Below, piece after piece: positions 43,419 through 52,211 of a stretch of DNA of 64,000 bases. A program made the translations under genes and the position numbers. Each line of letters begins with the position of its first letter. Position 1 is the stretch's first letter. The stretch comes from Alphaproteobacteria bacterium PA2 (GTDB taxonomy: Bacteria; Pseudomonadota; Alphaproteobacteria; Caulobacterales; Caulobacteraceae): the NCBI GenBank assembly GCA_002256425.1, contig NKIZ01000001.1, positions 3,197,001-3,261,000 on the forward strand. The letters run 5' to 3'. The notes under the pieces were generated by a model. It made no database searches. It saw nothing but the letters and a program-made list of their open reading frames with translations, and was not told where the DNA came from.

Positions 43419-44004
43419 TCGGAACTCCTGGGTTTGATCAGTTTCATAACGGTTGCGTCACGGGCTGCGACTTTGGTCCACGAAGGTCTCCCCTGGCCCA
43501 CACCCGGAACCTGAATCGCACAAAATTGCAGCGCTTCGCCCGGATTTTAGACTCTGAACGATCAGAGTTTAGGCAATCCTTCCAAGTATCCATCTACGCT
43601 TCCATAGAGTTTGCGCAGTCAGTTCAGATCGCGCCTGAAGCGAATTTCAGATTTCAACGCTGATATTTTTGGCATCAGACGGCTGATTTTTTGGCCATGC
43701 CCCCTTTTTGCGTCGCAACAGACTTTCCGTGTTGACCGTGAACCGGCCCGGGAGAACCGTTGGCTATCGATCGGATATGTCCACGTTTCTGCGGGGAAAT
43801 AGACGCACGTATGACTGGATCTGGGCGTTTCTGAGTTTGCTGCATTGCGCAATCCTGCGCGAAGCGGACGGCTTCAACGGATGAATTCCGTTAGGTCGCT
43901 CATATGCTCCCCGAGACAGCTCGAAGACTTCACAATCAGCTCTCAATGTTGGGCTGAACAACACGAAAGCGACCAAAAAGGTCGGCGGTAGAGGGGCTTA
44001 CTTT
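43419..44004. other. Intergenic region before the TonB receptor (586 bp)
   Basis: No supportable gene. The region is AT-richer than its neighbours from about 43500, holds the hairpin at 43548-43571 and several poly-T tracts (43665-43720), and probably carries a long 5' leader and promoter for the receptor. A short open frame at 43611-43802 has no ribosome-binding site or family features. Confidence 0.5.
43548..43571. promoter_or_regulatory. Hairpin or operator ACTCTGA-ACGA-TCAGAGT
   Basis: A perfect 7-bp stem, extendable to 10 bp with one wobble, and a 4-nt loop, 130 bp upstream of the RidA start and 434 bp upstream of the receptor. No T-tract follows directly, so a regulator site is as likely as a terminator. 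Confidence 0.35.
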
Positions 44005-46500
44005 ATGACTCAAAGAAATAAACTCAAACTTCTTGGCGGGGCCTCCCTCGCGGGGTTCATGCTGCTGGCTGGCCAGGCCTTGGCCGATGACGCCGCCGCG
44101 CCTGCAGGCACCGTAGATGAAGTCATCGTCACCGGCACCCGTCAGACCGGCCTGAAGGTCGAAGACAGTCCGGCGCCGGTTCAGGTGGTGGGCATCACCG
44201 CCCTGCAGCAATCAGGTCAAACCGATCTGCGTATCGGCCTTGCCAATGTCGTGCCGTCCTTCACGGCCCAGGCTTTCGGCGGTGATACGGCCAACCTGAC
44301 CCTTTCCGCCCGCCTTCGCGGCCTGTCTCCGAACCATGCGCTTGTTCTGGTGAACGGCAAGCGTCGCCACACCACGGCGAACCTCGCCGTTCTCGGCGGC
44401 GCCTTCCAAGGCGGCGCATCCGCCGACCTGAACTTCATTCCCATGGCCTCGATCGACCACATCGAAGTCCTTCTTGAAGGCGCGGCCGCCCAGTACGGCA
44501 CGGACGCCATCGCCGGCGTCATCAACATCATCCAGAAAAAGGGCACATCCGGCGGCGAAATCGCCGTGGGCGGTGGTCAGTACTTCGATGAGGGCGGCCT
44601 CACCGGTGACTTCTCGGCGAATATCGGCATCGAGCCGATCGAGAACGCCTATCTGAACGTCACCTTCCAGTCGAAGTATCATGACTTCAGCTTCCGCGGC
44701 GACGTGGATCCCCGGGTTCTGAACACCCCCTACAACACCACCTCCAGCAACCGACTGGGCAATTATCCCGCCCTGGCCAATGCGCCGGGCTACCCCTACA
44801 TGAACCGCATCTCGGGCGACGCCGAGTATCGCTTGAACACCGTGGCCATCAATGCCGGCTACAAGGTCTCGGATAACCTCGAAATCTACTCCTTCGGCAC
44901 CTATGGCCATAAGATGGGCCAGGCCTATGAAAACTACCGGGTCCCTTCCCGCGTCGTCGGCAAGAACGGCGTCCGCCCGAGGCCCCTGGGCTTCAGCCCG
45001 AAGGAATCCATCATCGAGGATGATTACGCCTTCACGGTGGGCACAAGCGGCGTCGCCGGTGGGTGGAATTTCGATGTAGCGACCACCTACGGCAAGGACG
45101 TGGAATCAGTAAACGTCCTCGACTCGCTCAATGCCTCGCTCTACGTCGACACGTCCACGGCCACCAGCAACGGCTTCTCGCCGACGGACTTCCACGCCGG
45201 CGACTTCATCGCCAGCCAGTGGTCCACAACGGTCGACCTTTCCAAGGAATATGATGTCGGCATGGCCGGTCCTCTGACCGTCGCCTATGGCGCTGAATAC
45301 CGTAAGGACACCTACGAGATCAAACCCGGGGATGCGGGCTCAACCTACAAGGAAGGCTCACAGTCCTATCCGGGCTTCCTCGCTACCGACGCCGGCAAGC
45401 ACGAGCGCACCAACTATGCGGTCTATGCCAACCTGGCGGGCAATCCTGTCGAAGGACTGCTGCTCGACGCCGCCCTTCGGTTTGAAGACTTCAGCGACTT
45501 CGGCAACACCACCGTCGCAAAGCTGACCGGTCGCTATGACTTCAACGACATGCTGGCGGTGCGGGCGACGGCGTCGACAGGCTTCCGGGCGCCGACCCTG
45601 GCGGAATCGTTCTACTCCGCCACCAACGTGTCCCCGACTTCGGCCTTTGTTCAGCTTCCGCCGAACTCTGCGGCCGCCAAGCTGGTCGGCGTCAACGGCC
45701 TGAAGCCCGAGAAATCGACCAATCTCAGCCTCGGCTTCGTCGCACACCCGGTTGGTGGTCTGACCGCCACCCTGGACATCTACCAGATCAAGATCGAAGA
45801 CCGCATTGTGGGCTCAGGCTCGCTGTTCGGCTCGGGCGGCGCGATCAATTCGCCCTCCGTAACGGCGGCGATCAAGGCCAACGGCAATATTCTGGACTCC
45901 ACCGTCACCCAGACCGGCATCAACATCTTCACCAACGGCCTCGACACCCGGACCCGCGGCGCAGACTTCGTGCTGACCTACAGCACGGCCCTGGAGACCT
46001 ATGGCCGCATCGACTGGACGGCGACTGCGAACTTCACCGACACCAAGGTGACCAAGATTGCGGCATCGCCCACCCAGCTGGCTGCCGGCGTCTCCCTGTT
46101 CGACCAGTCCGCCCTGGCCTTCCTGGAAACTGCGGCGCCCAAGTACAAGTTCACCGGCGGCGCCGTGTGGAACTGGTCTGGTCTGACAGTCAGCCTGAAG
46201 GAGTCCCTGTTCGGGAAGTCCTCCAGCCTGGGCAGCCTTGATGGCAAGGACTACTACAAGACCGAAATCAAGCCGACGCTGATCACCGACCTGGATGTCA
46301 GCTACAAGGTTATCCCTTCGGTCAAGGTCACCATCGGCGCCAACAACCTGTTCAACAAATACCCGAACAAGGTGAACGCAACGCTGCGGGCCAAGTACTT
46401 CGAGACAAACCAGAACGCCTATGTGACCCAGTATCCGACCATTTCGCCCTTCGGCATCAATGGCGGCTACTATTATGGCCGCATCATCTACACCTTCTAG
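44005..46500 (+). CDS. TonB-dependent outer-membrane receptor
   Basis: An 831-aa receptor. A signal peptide (MTQRNKLKLLGGASLAGFMLLAGQALA) is followed by a TonB-box-like DEVIVTG, the plug domain (SPAPVQVVGITALQQSG, LRGLSPNHALVLVNGKRRHTT, QYGTDAIAGVINIIQKKG) and a 22-strand barrel ending in YYYGRIIYTF with the C-terminal Phe needed for BAM assembly. The ligand is unknown; no siderophore, cobalamin or sugar genes lie beside it. A strong terminator follows at 46526. Confidence 0.93.
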   Translation: MTQRNKLKLLGGASLAGFMLLAGQALADDAAAPAGTVDEVIVTGTRQTGLKVEDSPAPVQVVGITALQQSGQTDLRIGLANVVPSFTAQAFGGDTANLTLSARLRGLSPNHALVLVNGKRRHTTANLAVLGGAFQGGASADLNFIPMASIDHIEVLLEGAAAQYGTDAIAGVINIIQKKGTSGGEIAVGGGQYFDEGGLTGDFSANIGIEPIENAYLNVTFQSKYHDFSFRGDVDPRVLNTPYNTTSSNRLGNYPALANAPGYPYMNRISGDAEYRLNTVAINAGYKVSDNLEIYSFGTYGHKMGQAYENYRVPSRVVGKNGVRPRPLGFSPKESIIEDDYAFTVGTSGVAGGWNFDVATTYGKDVESVNVLDSLNASLYVDTSTATSNGFSPTDFHAGDFIASQWSTTVDLSKEYDVGMAGPLTVAYGAEYRKDTYEIKPGDAGSTYKEGSQSYPGFLATDAGKHERTNYAVYANLAGNPVEGLLLDAALRFEDFSDFGNTTVAKLTGRYDFNDMLAVRATASTGFRAPTLAESFYSATNVSPTSAFVQLPPNSAAAKLVGVNGLKPEKSTNLSLGFVAHPVGGLTATLDIYQIKIEDRIVGSGSLFGSGGAINSPSVTAAIKANGNILDSTVTQTGINIFTNGLDTRTRGADFVLTYSTALETYGRIDWTATANFTDTKVTKIAASPTQLAAGVSLFDQSALAFLETAAPKYKFTGGAVWNWSGLTVSLKESLFGKSSSLGSLDGKDYYKTEIKPTLITDLDVSYKVIPSVKVTIGANNLFNKYPNKVNATLRAKYFETNQNAYVTQYPTISPFGINGGYYYGRIIYTF

Positions 46501-46525
46501 ATCCTCGGATCTGGAATCCCCGAGG

Positions 46526-46554
46526 AAGGGCGGCCCGCGAGGGTCGCCCTTTTT
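46526..46554 (+). terminator. Intrinsic terminator of the TonB receptor gene
   Basis: An 11-bp GC-rich stem (AAGGGCGGCCC with GGGTCGCCCTT, one G-T wobble) with a GCGA tetraloop, followed by a T-run, 26 nt after the stop codon. Confidence 0.92.
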
Positions 46555-46561
46555 CGTTCTG

Positions 46562-46673
46562 GAGCGCGTTCCCTTTAGACGGAATCGTCTAAAGGGTAAA
46601 ACTGCGCTCTGATTCAAAGGTTTAGAGCACGCTGGTCGCGATAACCGGTTCCCACTTATCGCGGCGGGCTCTA
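46562..46673 (+). repeat. Double-hairpin intergenic repeat, tandem copy A (112 bp)
   Basis: Module 1 has outer arms GAGCGC/GCGCTC around the stem CCCTTTAGACG/CGTCTAAAGGG. A short spacer (TCTGATTCAAAGGTT) follows. Module 3 has outer arms TAGAGC/GCTCTA around the inner stem CGCGATAA/TTATCGCG with core CCGGTTCCCAC. It is immediately followed by copy B, which differs at only a few bases. Confidence 0.92.
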
Positions 46674-46785
46674 GAGCGCGTTCCCTTTAGACGGACCCGT
46701 CTAAAGGGTAAAACTGCGCTCTGATTCAAAGGTTTAGAGCACGCTTGTCGCGATAACCGGTTCCCACTTATCGCGGCGGGCTCTA
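46674..46785 (+). repeat. Double-hairpin intergenic repeat, tandem copy B (112 bp)
   Basis: The same architecture and period as copy A, with GGACCC instead of GGAATC in the first loop and CTTG instead of CTGG later. Its last three bases (CTA) are the stop codon of the minus-strand GNAT gene, so the repeat overlaps that coding end. Confidence 0.92.
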
Positions 46786-47334
46786 GGCCAGGATCTTGCC
46801 CATGCGCTTCAGGGGAACGACCACCCCCCGGGAGGTCTGTCCGTCGAATGGCTCCAGCACCTCATATCCCATGGCCAGATAGAGCGGCTCACCCGACAGG
46901 GTGGCGGCCATTTCAGCCCGCCTGAACCCTTCGGCCGCCGCTGCGGCTTCACAGGTCCTGATCACCAGGCTTCCGACGCCCTGCCGGGCGAAGGCCGGGT
47001 GAGTGTACATGGCGCGGATACGTGCGGCGTCGGTCAACGGATCCAGAACGGCGGCATTCCGGCCGGGTGTCTGGTCGCCGCCAAACAAGGTGGCGCGACG
47101 GCTCCATCCGCCACACCCGGCTATCTGGTCGCCGGACTCTACCAGGAAATAGGTGCCATCGAGGATGAGCTGGGTGTCGAGCCCCATGATTTCATGTGAC
47201 GCTTCCACTTGCTCCGGTGTGAGGAATTCAGACTGGAGGTGATTGATGGAAAGCTTCATCAGGGCCGAAAGTGCGGCGAGGTCGTCCGTCGTCGCCTGGC
47301 GGATAGAAAGCGGGCTTGGGTCAGTATTGGTCAT
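46783..47334 (-). CDS. GNAT-family N-acetyltransferase
   Basis: A 183-aa acetyltransferase. The acetyl-CoA motif A is MYTHPAFARQGVGSLVIRTCEAAA (Q/R-x-x-G-x-G pattern RQGVGS). The N-terminal strand IRQATTDDLAALSALM and the ending MGYEVLEPFDG are typical of the fold. The acceptor substrate is unknown. It is translationally coupled (ATGA) to the AT-rich membrane-protein gene upstream. Its TAG stop is supplied by the end of repeat copy B. Confidence 0.9.
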   Translation of the reverse strand: MTNTDPSPLSIRQATTDDLAALSALMKLSINHLQSEFLTPEQVEASHEIMGLDTQLILDGTYFLVESGDQIAGCGGWSRRATLFGGDQTPGRNAAVLDPLTDAARIRAMYTHPAFARQGVGSLVIRTCEAAAAAEGFRRAEMAATLSGEPLYLAMGYEVLEPFDGQTSRGVVVPLKRMGKILA

Positions 47335-47813
47335 CGCCAGAATCTAGCGAGCTTCGCCACATCGCGCCAATGGGCGTTGGGAAACCGGTCGTCCGAGACC
47401 AGGGCCAAGGCGAAGCAGGAGTGCGCAAGCCAGGTGAAAAACTCCGATGTAAACATGGATGACCAGAAAAGCTCTCCTCCGTTCAGCATTATTGTCGCCG
47501 TTGCTATCCAGGTAAGAGTTACGCTGGCAGCAAAAATTAGCAAAAATAAACTCTTCGCGCTCCTGATGATTATCAGGATTGTAATTAGATCAATAAGGAA
47601 ACTAATTGATCGCATTGATATTGAATTATCTGGAAAATGGAGAACATACTTCAGAAAATTTGCGACATAATACTGAGACATGACCCCCCAGATCGCAAAC
47701 TTGGTCTCGGGGGAGCCTCTTACCAATGACCAGATGCAAATGACCGGCAGGGACAGATAGAGCGCCGCGTGCTCGACCAGGGTCAGAAATTCCAGCATCT
47801 CGGTCCGGGACAA
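47331..47813 (-). CDS. Hypothetical membrane protein in AT-rich DNA
   Basis: A 160-aa protein with about four to five hydrophobic helices (EHAALYLSLPVICIWSLV, SISFLIDLITILIIIRSA, SLFLLIFAASVTLTWIATATIML, FFTWLAHSCFALALV). No family was recognised. Codon use is far more AT-rich than in any neighbour (for example runs of ATA, AAA, TTA and AAT codons between 47500 and 47670), suggesting recent acquisition. The start is TTG 47813, or the in-frame ATG 47798. It overlaps the GNAT start by 4 bp. A coding origin is supported by the coupling and the coherent helices. Confidence 0.65.
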   Translation of the reverse strand: MSRTEMLEFLTLVEHAALYLSLPVICIWSLVRGSPETKFAIWGVMSQYYVANFLKYVLHFPDNSISMRSISFLIDLITILIIIRSAKSLFLLIFAASVTLTWIATATIMLNGGELFWSSMFTSEFFTWLAHSCFALALVSDDRFPNAHWRDVAKLARFWR

Positions 47814-47928
47814 TCAGTCTCTTGCTTGAACATCATTGTCGCGCACGTCGGGCGTGTGGAACAAGCCGTTTTGTCGAGCTGCGCCGCGACCCCGTGACAA
47901 TTTGGTTGGGCCGGGTCAGTCTCAAGCC

Positions 47929-48966
47929 ATGAGCACCCTGCCGCCCCTACCCAAGCAACCCCACGGATTATCCTGGCCAACTGCCGCATGGCCAACGGGC
48001 GATCTACCCGCAAGTCTCGACCGGACGGGGTTTGAATCCGCCATGACCCGGGGCTTCGCCGATTTCGGGGAGACCCATGCTGTCGTCGTCATTCAAGGCG
48101 GGCGGTTGATCTATGAACGCTATGGACCCGGCCACGGCCCGGACGCGACCTGCATGTCCTGGTCAAAAGCCAAGAGCATCACCCATGCCCTTGCCGGCCT
48201 TGTGGTCGGCGATGGCCTTCTGGACATCGAGGCGCCAGCCGATGTCCCGGAGTGGCGGACACCGGGAGATCCCCGGGGTGGCATAACCACAGATCAATTG
48301 CTCCGCATGTCCAGCGGCCTGACCTTTGCCGAGGTCTATGAAGCCGACCAGGCTTCCGACACGATCGCCATGATGTGGGGCGAGGGCAAGCAGGACGTGG
48401 CGCACTATGCTGCTTCAAAGCCCCTGGCATTCGCGCCGGGCAGCTTCTGGTCCTATTCTTCTGGAACCACAAACATCGTTTCCCGCCTGCTGGCCCGACG
48501 CCTCGACTCCTATGGCGATGACTTCCTGGACTTCATGAGAACGCGTCTCTTCGAGCCGCTGGGCATGACCAGCCCAGTTCCCAAATTTGACCCGGCGGGC
48601 ACCTTCATCGGGTCGTCCTTCTGTTTCGCCACAGCCAGCGACTTCGCACGTTTTGGTCTGCTCTACCTTCGGGACGGCCAGTGGGAAGGCCGACAGATCC
48701 TGCCAGCCAACTGGGCGGACTATGCGCGCATTCCCACCTGGCAACAGGACGGGATCACGGACGGCCCCTACGGCGCGCACTGGTGGCTGGGACTGGGCGG
48801 GCCCGGATCGTTTTCCGCCAACGGGCATGAGGGCCAGTATACGGTCGTGGTTCCAGACCTCGACATGGTCTTTGTCCGCCACGGCAAGACGCCGACACCC
48901 CTGCGGGACGACCTGAAGGCCTGGGTGGGAAGTACGATCAACCTGTTCCGGAGCCCTGCCCCATGA
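47929..48966 (+). CDS. Serine hydrolase of the class C beta-lactamase family
   Basis: A 345-aa penicillin-binding-protein-like hydrolase. The nucleophile motif S-x-x-K is Ser77/Lys80 (MSWSKAKSI), the Tyr motif is around FWSYSSGTTN, and the third motif is GHEGQYTVV. There is no signal peptide, so the location is uncertain. Relatives include esterases, 6-aminohexanoate-oligomer hydrolases and D-amino-peptidases. The ATG at 47929 was chosen over the longer frame because the upstream part looks non-coding. The stop overlaps the OPT transporter start (ATGA), suggesting joint peptide or amide use. Confidence 0.88.
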   Translation: MSTLPPLPKQPHGLSWPTAAWPTGDLPASLDRTGFESAMTRGFADFGETHAVVVIQGGRLIYERYGPGHGPDATCMSWSKAKSITHALAGLVVGDGLLDIEAPADVPEWRTPGDPRGGITTDQLLRMSSGLTFAEVYEADQASDTIAMMWGEGKQDVAHYAASKPLAFAPGSFWSYSSGTTNIVSRLLARRLDSYGDDFLDFMRTRLFEPLGMTSPVPKFDPAGTFIGSSFCFATASDFARFGLLYLRDGQWEGRQILPANWADYARIPTWQQDGITDGPYGAHWWLGLGGPGSFSANGHEGQYTVVVPDLDMVFVRHGKTPTPLRDDLKAWVGSTINLFRSPAP

Positions 48967-50990
48967 CCTCGCCTGTTTCGGACCCTGGCTCAGGCGCTGG
49001 CAGAGTAGAACTCACCGTCCGGGGCCTGCTCCTTGGCGTCGCGATCACCTTCGTGTTCACGGCGGCCAATGTCTATCTGGGTCTCAAGGTGGGTCTGACC
49101 TTCGCCTCCTCCATTCCAGCTGCGGTCATTTCCATGGCCCTGCTGAAGGGCTTCAGATCCTCGACCATCTATGAGAACAACATTGTCCAGACCGTCGCGT
49201 CAGCGGCGGGGGCCATGTCGTCGATCATCTTCGTGTTGCCAGGCCTTGTGATGATCGGCTGGTGGACCGGTTTTCCATTCTGGACCTCCTTCACCATCTG
49301 TGCGGCGGGCGGCGTTCTCGGGGTCATGTACACCATCCCCCTGCGCCGTGCCCTGGTGACCCAATCGACCCTCCCCTACCCCGAAGGCGTCGCGGCCGCG
49401 GAGGTCCTGCGTGTTGGAACCGCAAGCCGGGGAGACGGCGACTCCGCGGCGGACGAGGGCCGCGCAGGTCTGGGCGCCATTCTGATCGGAACCCTGGCTT
49501 CGGCGGGCTTCGCCCTGGCGACGGCTGCCGGGATTTTCGTGGCGGAAGTTTCGAAATACTTCCGCCTGGCGACGGGCGGGGCCACGGGACTGGGCGCTGC
49601 CATGTCCCTTGCCCTGATTGGCGCAGGCCACCTGATGGGGATCGCCGTGGGCATGGCCATGCTAACAGGCCTGATCATCGCCTGGGGAATAGCTGTGCCT
49701 GTCCTCACTCATCTGGCGCCAGGGACCGGCCCCGCGGCCGATCTGGCCCAGGGAATCTGGTCCCAGAAGGTTCGCTTCATCGGCGCTGGCGCCATCGGCG
49801 TCGCGGCCATCTGGACCCTGGGCAAGCTGGCGGCGCCGGTCTGGCTGGGCCTGAAGTCAGCCATTGCCGCACAGGGCCTGCGCAACACCCCCGCCGGCGG
49901 CGCCCTGCCGCGGGTTGAACAGGATATTCCCATAGCCTGGGTCGGGGTCATTTCCCTGGCATGCCTGATTCCAATCGCCTGGGTCGTCGCCCATTTTGTT
50001 TCCAGCGGATCCCTCTCCGCCCTGCCCCTGACCCTGGGCGCCCTGGGCTATGTAGTGGTGGCGGGTTTCGCGGTCGCAGCAGTCTGCGGCTATATGGCCG
50101 GGCTGATCGGCTCATCCAACAGTCCGGTTTCCGGGATGGCCATTCTGGCGGTTCTGGGGGCGGCCCTTCTGACCCTGGCCATAGCAAAGCCCTTCATCAT
50201 TGATGGCGACGCCAGGCCCCTTGTGGCCTTCGCCCTTCTGATCACAGCCATTCTGCTGGCCGTCGCGGTCAGCGCCAATGACAATCTGCAGGACCTGAAG
50301 ACCGGCCAGCTGGTGGACGCCACCCCATGGCGTCAGCAGGTCGCCCTCTTGCTGGGGGTTGTGGCGGGGTCGGCGGTCATTCCGCCGATTCTGGACCTGC
50401 TCAACAAGGCGAACGGCTTCGCCGGTGTTGATGGTCACGCCATTTCCGCCAATCCCCTGCCGGCGCCTCAGGCGACGCTGATCTCCACCATCGCCACAGG
50501 CGTGATCGATGGGCGGCTGGACTGGGGGCTCATCGCCATTGGCGGGGCTCTGGGCGCCATACTGGTCATGGTCGATGAGGGCCTGCGCGCCGCCAGTCGC
50601 AACAGGCCCGATGGCCGAACCCTGTCCCTGCCCCCCCTCGGCGTGGGAATCGCCATCTACCTGCCCTCGACGGTCACCTTCCCCGTGGTTCTCGGCGCCC
50701 TGGCTGGATGGGCCTATGATCGCCACGCCCAGGGAAAGCCGCGCGGCGAGGCGGCCCGCCGCCTCGGCGTCCTGATGGTCTCAGGCCTGATCGTCGGCGA
50801 GGGCCTGTTCAATGTCGCCCTCGCCCTGCTGATCGTGGTGTCCGGCAAGGGCGCGCCCCTGGCTGTAGTGGGCGAAGGATTCTCCGGCGCGGCGACAGCT
50901 CTGGCCGCGATCGCCTTCATCCTGGCGCCGCTGGGGCTCTATATCTGGACATGGCGGCGGTCCCGAACCCTTGAGGGTCAGGACCAGTAG
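48963..50990 (+). CDS. OPT-family oligopeptide transporter
   Basis: A 675-aa protein with about 14-16 membrane helices. Family signatures: the N-terminal NVYLGLKVGLTFASSIPAAVISMALL, YENNIVQTVASAAGAMSSIIF, and YPEGVAAAEVL; NSPVSGMAILAVLGAALL (about 388-405) is a later OPT signature. It probably imports oligopeptides or metal-peptide complexes by proton symport. It is coupled to the serine hydrolase by a 4-bp overlap. Confidence 0.92.
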   Translation: MTSPVSDPGSGAGRVELTVRGLLLGVAITFVFTAANVYLGLKVGLTFASSIPAAVISMALLKGFRSSTIYENNIVQTVASAAGAMSSIIFVLPGLVMIGWWTGFPFWTSFTICAAGGVLGVMYTIPLRRALVTQSTLPYPEGVAAAEVLRVGTASRGDGDSAADEGRAGLGAILIGTLASAGFALATAAGIFVAEVSKYFRLATGGATGLGAAMSLALIGAGHLMGIAVGMAMLTGLIIAWGIAVPVLTHLAPGTGPAADLAQGIWSQKVRFIGAGAIGVAAIWTLGKLAAPVWLGLKSAIAAQGLRNTPAGGALPRVEQDIPIAWVGVISLACLIPIAWVVAHFVSSGSLSALPLTLGALGYVVVAGFAVAAVCGYMAGLIGSSNSPVSGMAILAVLGAALLTLAIAKPFIIDGDARPLVAFALLITAILLAVAVSANDNLQDLKTGQLVDATPWRQQVALLLGVVAGSAVIPPILDLLNKANGFAGVDGHAISANPLPAPQATLISTIATGVIDGRLDWGLIAIGGALGAILVMVDEGLRAASRNRPDGRTLSLPPLGVGIAIYLPSTVTFPVVLGALAGWAYDRHAQGKPRGEAARRLGVLMVSGLIVGEGLFNVALALLIVVSGKGAPLAVVGEGFSGAATALAAIAFILAPLGLYIWTWRRSRTLEGQDQ

Positions 50991-51040
50991 GGCGCATTTC
51001 CTGAATCCCAATTTCAGTCAGGAGGGTCTATTATCGCCCC

Positions 51041-51241
51041 ATGTTGAACATCATCAATTTCCTGATCCCCATTTCCCTGGCGGCCGTAACCCTGGTCCTG
51101 TTCATGGGCCTTTACGCCCTGTTCAGGGGCGGCGACTTCGGTCGATCCAACTCCAACAAGCTCATGCGCCTCCGGGTGCTGATGCAGGCCATAGCCGTCG
51201 CCCTGCTGATGGGCGCCCTCTGGTTCCAGAACCGGGCCTAG
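51041..51241 (+). CDS. Twin-transmembrane HIG1-domain small protein
   Basis: A 66-aa protein with two hydrophobic helices (NFLIPISLAAVTLVLFMGLYALF and MQAIAVALLMGALWFQ) joined by a positively charged loop (GRSNSNKLMRLRV). This matches the HIG1/'twin transmembrane' family, whose mitochondrial members (Rcf1) help respiratory supercomplexes and cytochrome oxidase. The cobalamin adenosyltransferase start follows after 3 bp, an arrangement common in alphaproteobacteria. Confidence 0.88.
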   Translation: MLNIINFLIPISLAAVTLVLFMGLYALFRGGDFGRSNSNKLMRLRVLMQAIAVALLMGALWFQNRA

Positions 51242-51244
51242 GCC

Positions 51245-51817
51245 GTGGTCACCCTGAACCGCATCTACACGCGCACGGGCGATGGCGGGACTACAGGCCT
51301 GGCCAACGGTCAGACGGTCAGCAAGACCGACCTGCGGGTTGCGGCCTATGGTGATGTGGATGAGACCAATTCCTGCATTGGCCTGGCCAGGCTCCACACC
51401 TCGGGAACCGTTCTGGACGAGGTCCTGGGCCGGCTCCAGAATGAACTCTTCGATCTTGGCGCAGACCTGGCGACGCCCGCCCGGGCTGATGAAGCTGAAG
51501 GCGTGGTCCTGCGCATTCTCGACAGTCAGGTGGCGCGACTTGAGGCCGAAATCGACCAGCTCAACTCTGACCTTCCGCCATTGACATCTTTTGTCCTGCC
51601 TGGCGGGACACCTGCCGCAGCAGGGCTGCATCTCGCCCGCACCATCGCCAGACGGGCTGAACGCGCCGTTGTAGCCCTGGCTGAGTCTGGGCAATCGGTC
51701 AGTCCCGCGGCCCAGCGATACATCAACCGGCTGTCGGACCTGTTGTTTGTGGCTGCCCGCACCGCCAATGCATCGGGCCAGGGCGACGTTTTCTGGAAGT
51801 CCGGCGCGACGCGCTGA
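51245..51817 (+). CDS. Cob(I)alamin adenosyltransferase, PduO type
   Basis: A 190-aa enzyme that makes adenosylcobalamin from cob(I)alamin and ATP. The N-terminal ATP motif is YTRTGDGGTTGL. The cobalamin region is AAYGDVDETNSCIGLAR, with LTSFVLPGGTPAAAGLHLARTIARRAERA and INRLSDLLFVAARTAN after it. The start is a GTG 3 bp after the HIG1-like gene. It could supply AdoCbl to the CarH-like regulator at 7.3 kb and to mutases. Confidence 0.92.
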   Translation: MVTLNRIYTRTGDGGTTGLANGQTVSKTDLRVAAYGDVDETNSCIGLARLHTSGTVLDEVLGRLQNELFDLGADLATPARADEAEGVVLRILDSQVARLEAEIDQLNSDLPPLTSFVLPGGTPAAAGLHLARTIARRAERAVVALAESGQSVSPAAQRYINRLSDLLFVAARTANASGQGDVFWKSGATR

Positions 51818-51819
51818 GC

Positions 51820-52086
51820 CTATTTTTCAGCCTTTTCGGCCTTCAGTCTGGCGACCTCGGCCTTGGCGGCATCCCGCGCGGCATCGTCCTTGATGATGCG
51901 GCCGGTTATCGAGGAAATCGCGATCGGGGTCGCGCACTCCCGGGTGCGCCAGTCCCACCACTTGCCTGCCTCTTCGCAACGCTCTCCGGGCCAGATCCAG
52001 ACAATCTGCACGAAGAAAATGGCGAAGGTGGTCGCCAGGAAAACGCCGAAGATGATCTTGGTCTGGCGTTCGATGGTCAGCTTCAT
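51820..52086 (-). CDS. Hypothetical single-span membrane protein
   Basis: An 88-aa protein: a short cytoplasmic start, one membrane helix (IIFGVFLATTFAIFFVQIVWI), a Trp-rich segment with two Cys (RCEEAGKWWDWRTRECA), and a C-terminal charged coiled helix (AKAEVARLKAEKAEK). The function is unknown; its compact form suggests a conserved alphaproteobacterial small protein. It converges with the adenosyltransferase gene, with a 2-bp gap, and is divergent from etfB. Confidence 0.8.
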   Translation of the reverse strand: MKLTIERQTKIIFGVFLATTFAIFFVQIVWIWPGERCEEAGKWWDWRTRECATPIAISSITGRIIKDDAARDAAKAEVARLKAEKAEK

Positions 52087-52211
52087 GTCGTCCGTCTTGC
52101 CGTAGATTCACGGCGCCCCGCGGGCGCCTGCCTTGAAATTCACGTAACACATATATGGCGGCGCGCTTGCAAACGCCGCTCAAATGGTTATGCCCCAACC
52201 CGTCGAATTTG

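Noticed and set aside
43611-43802. 63-codon open frame upstream of the TonB receptor
   Set aside because: No ribosome-binding site and it lies in an AT-rich leader region; no recognisable features.
46562-46785. Tandem repeats considered as a CRISPR array or integron attC sites
   Set aside because: Only two units with no variable spacers and no cas or integrase genes; the nested palindromes and dispersed copies fit an intergenic repeat family.
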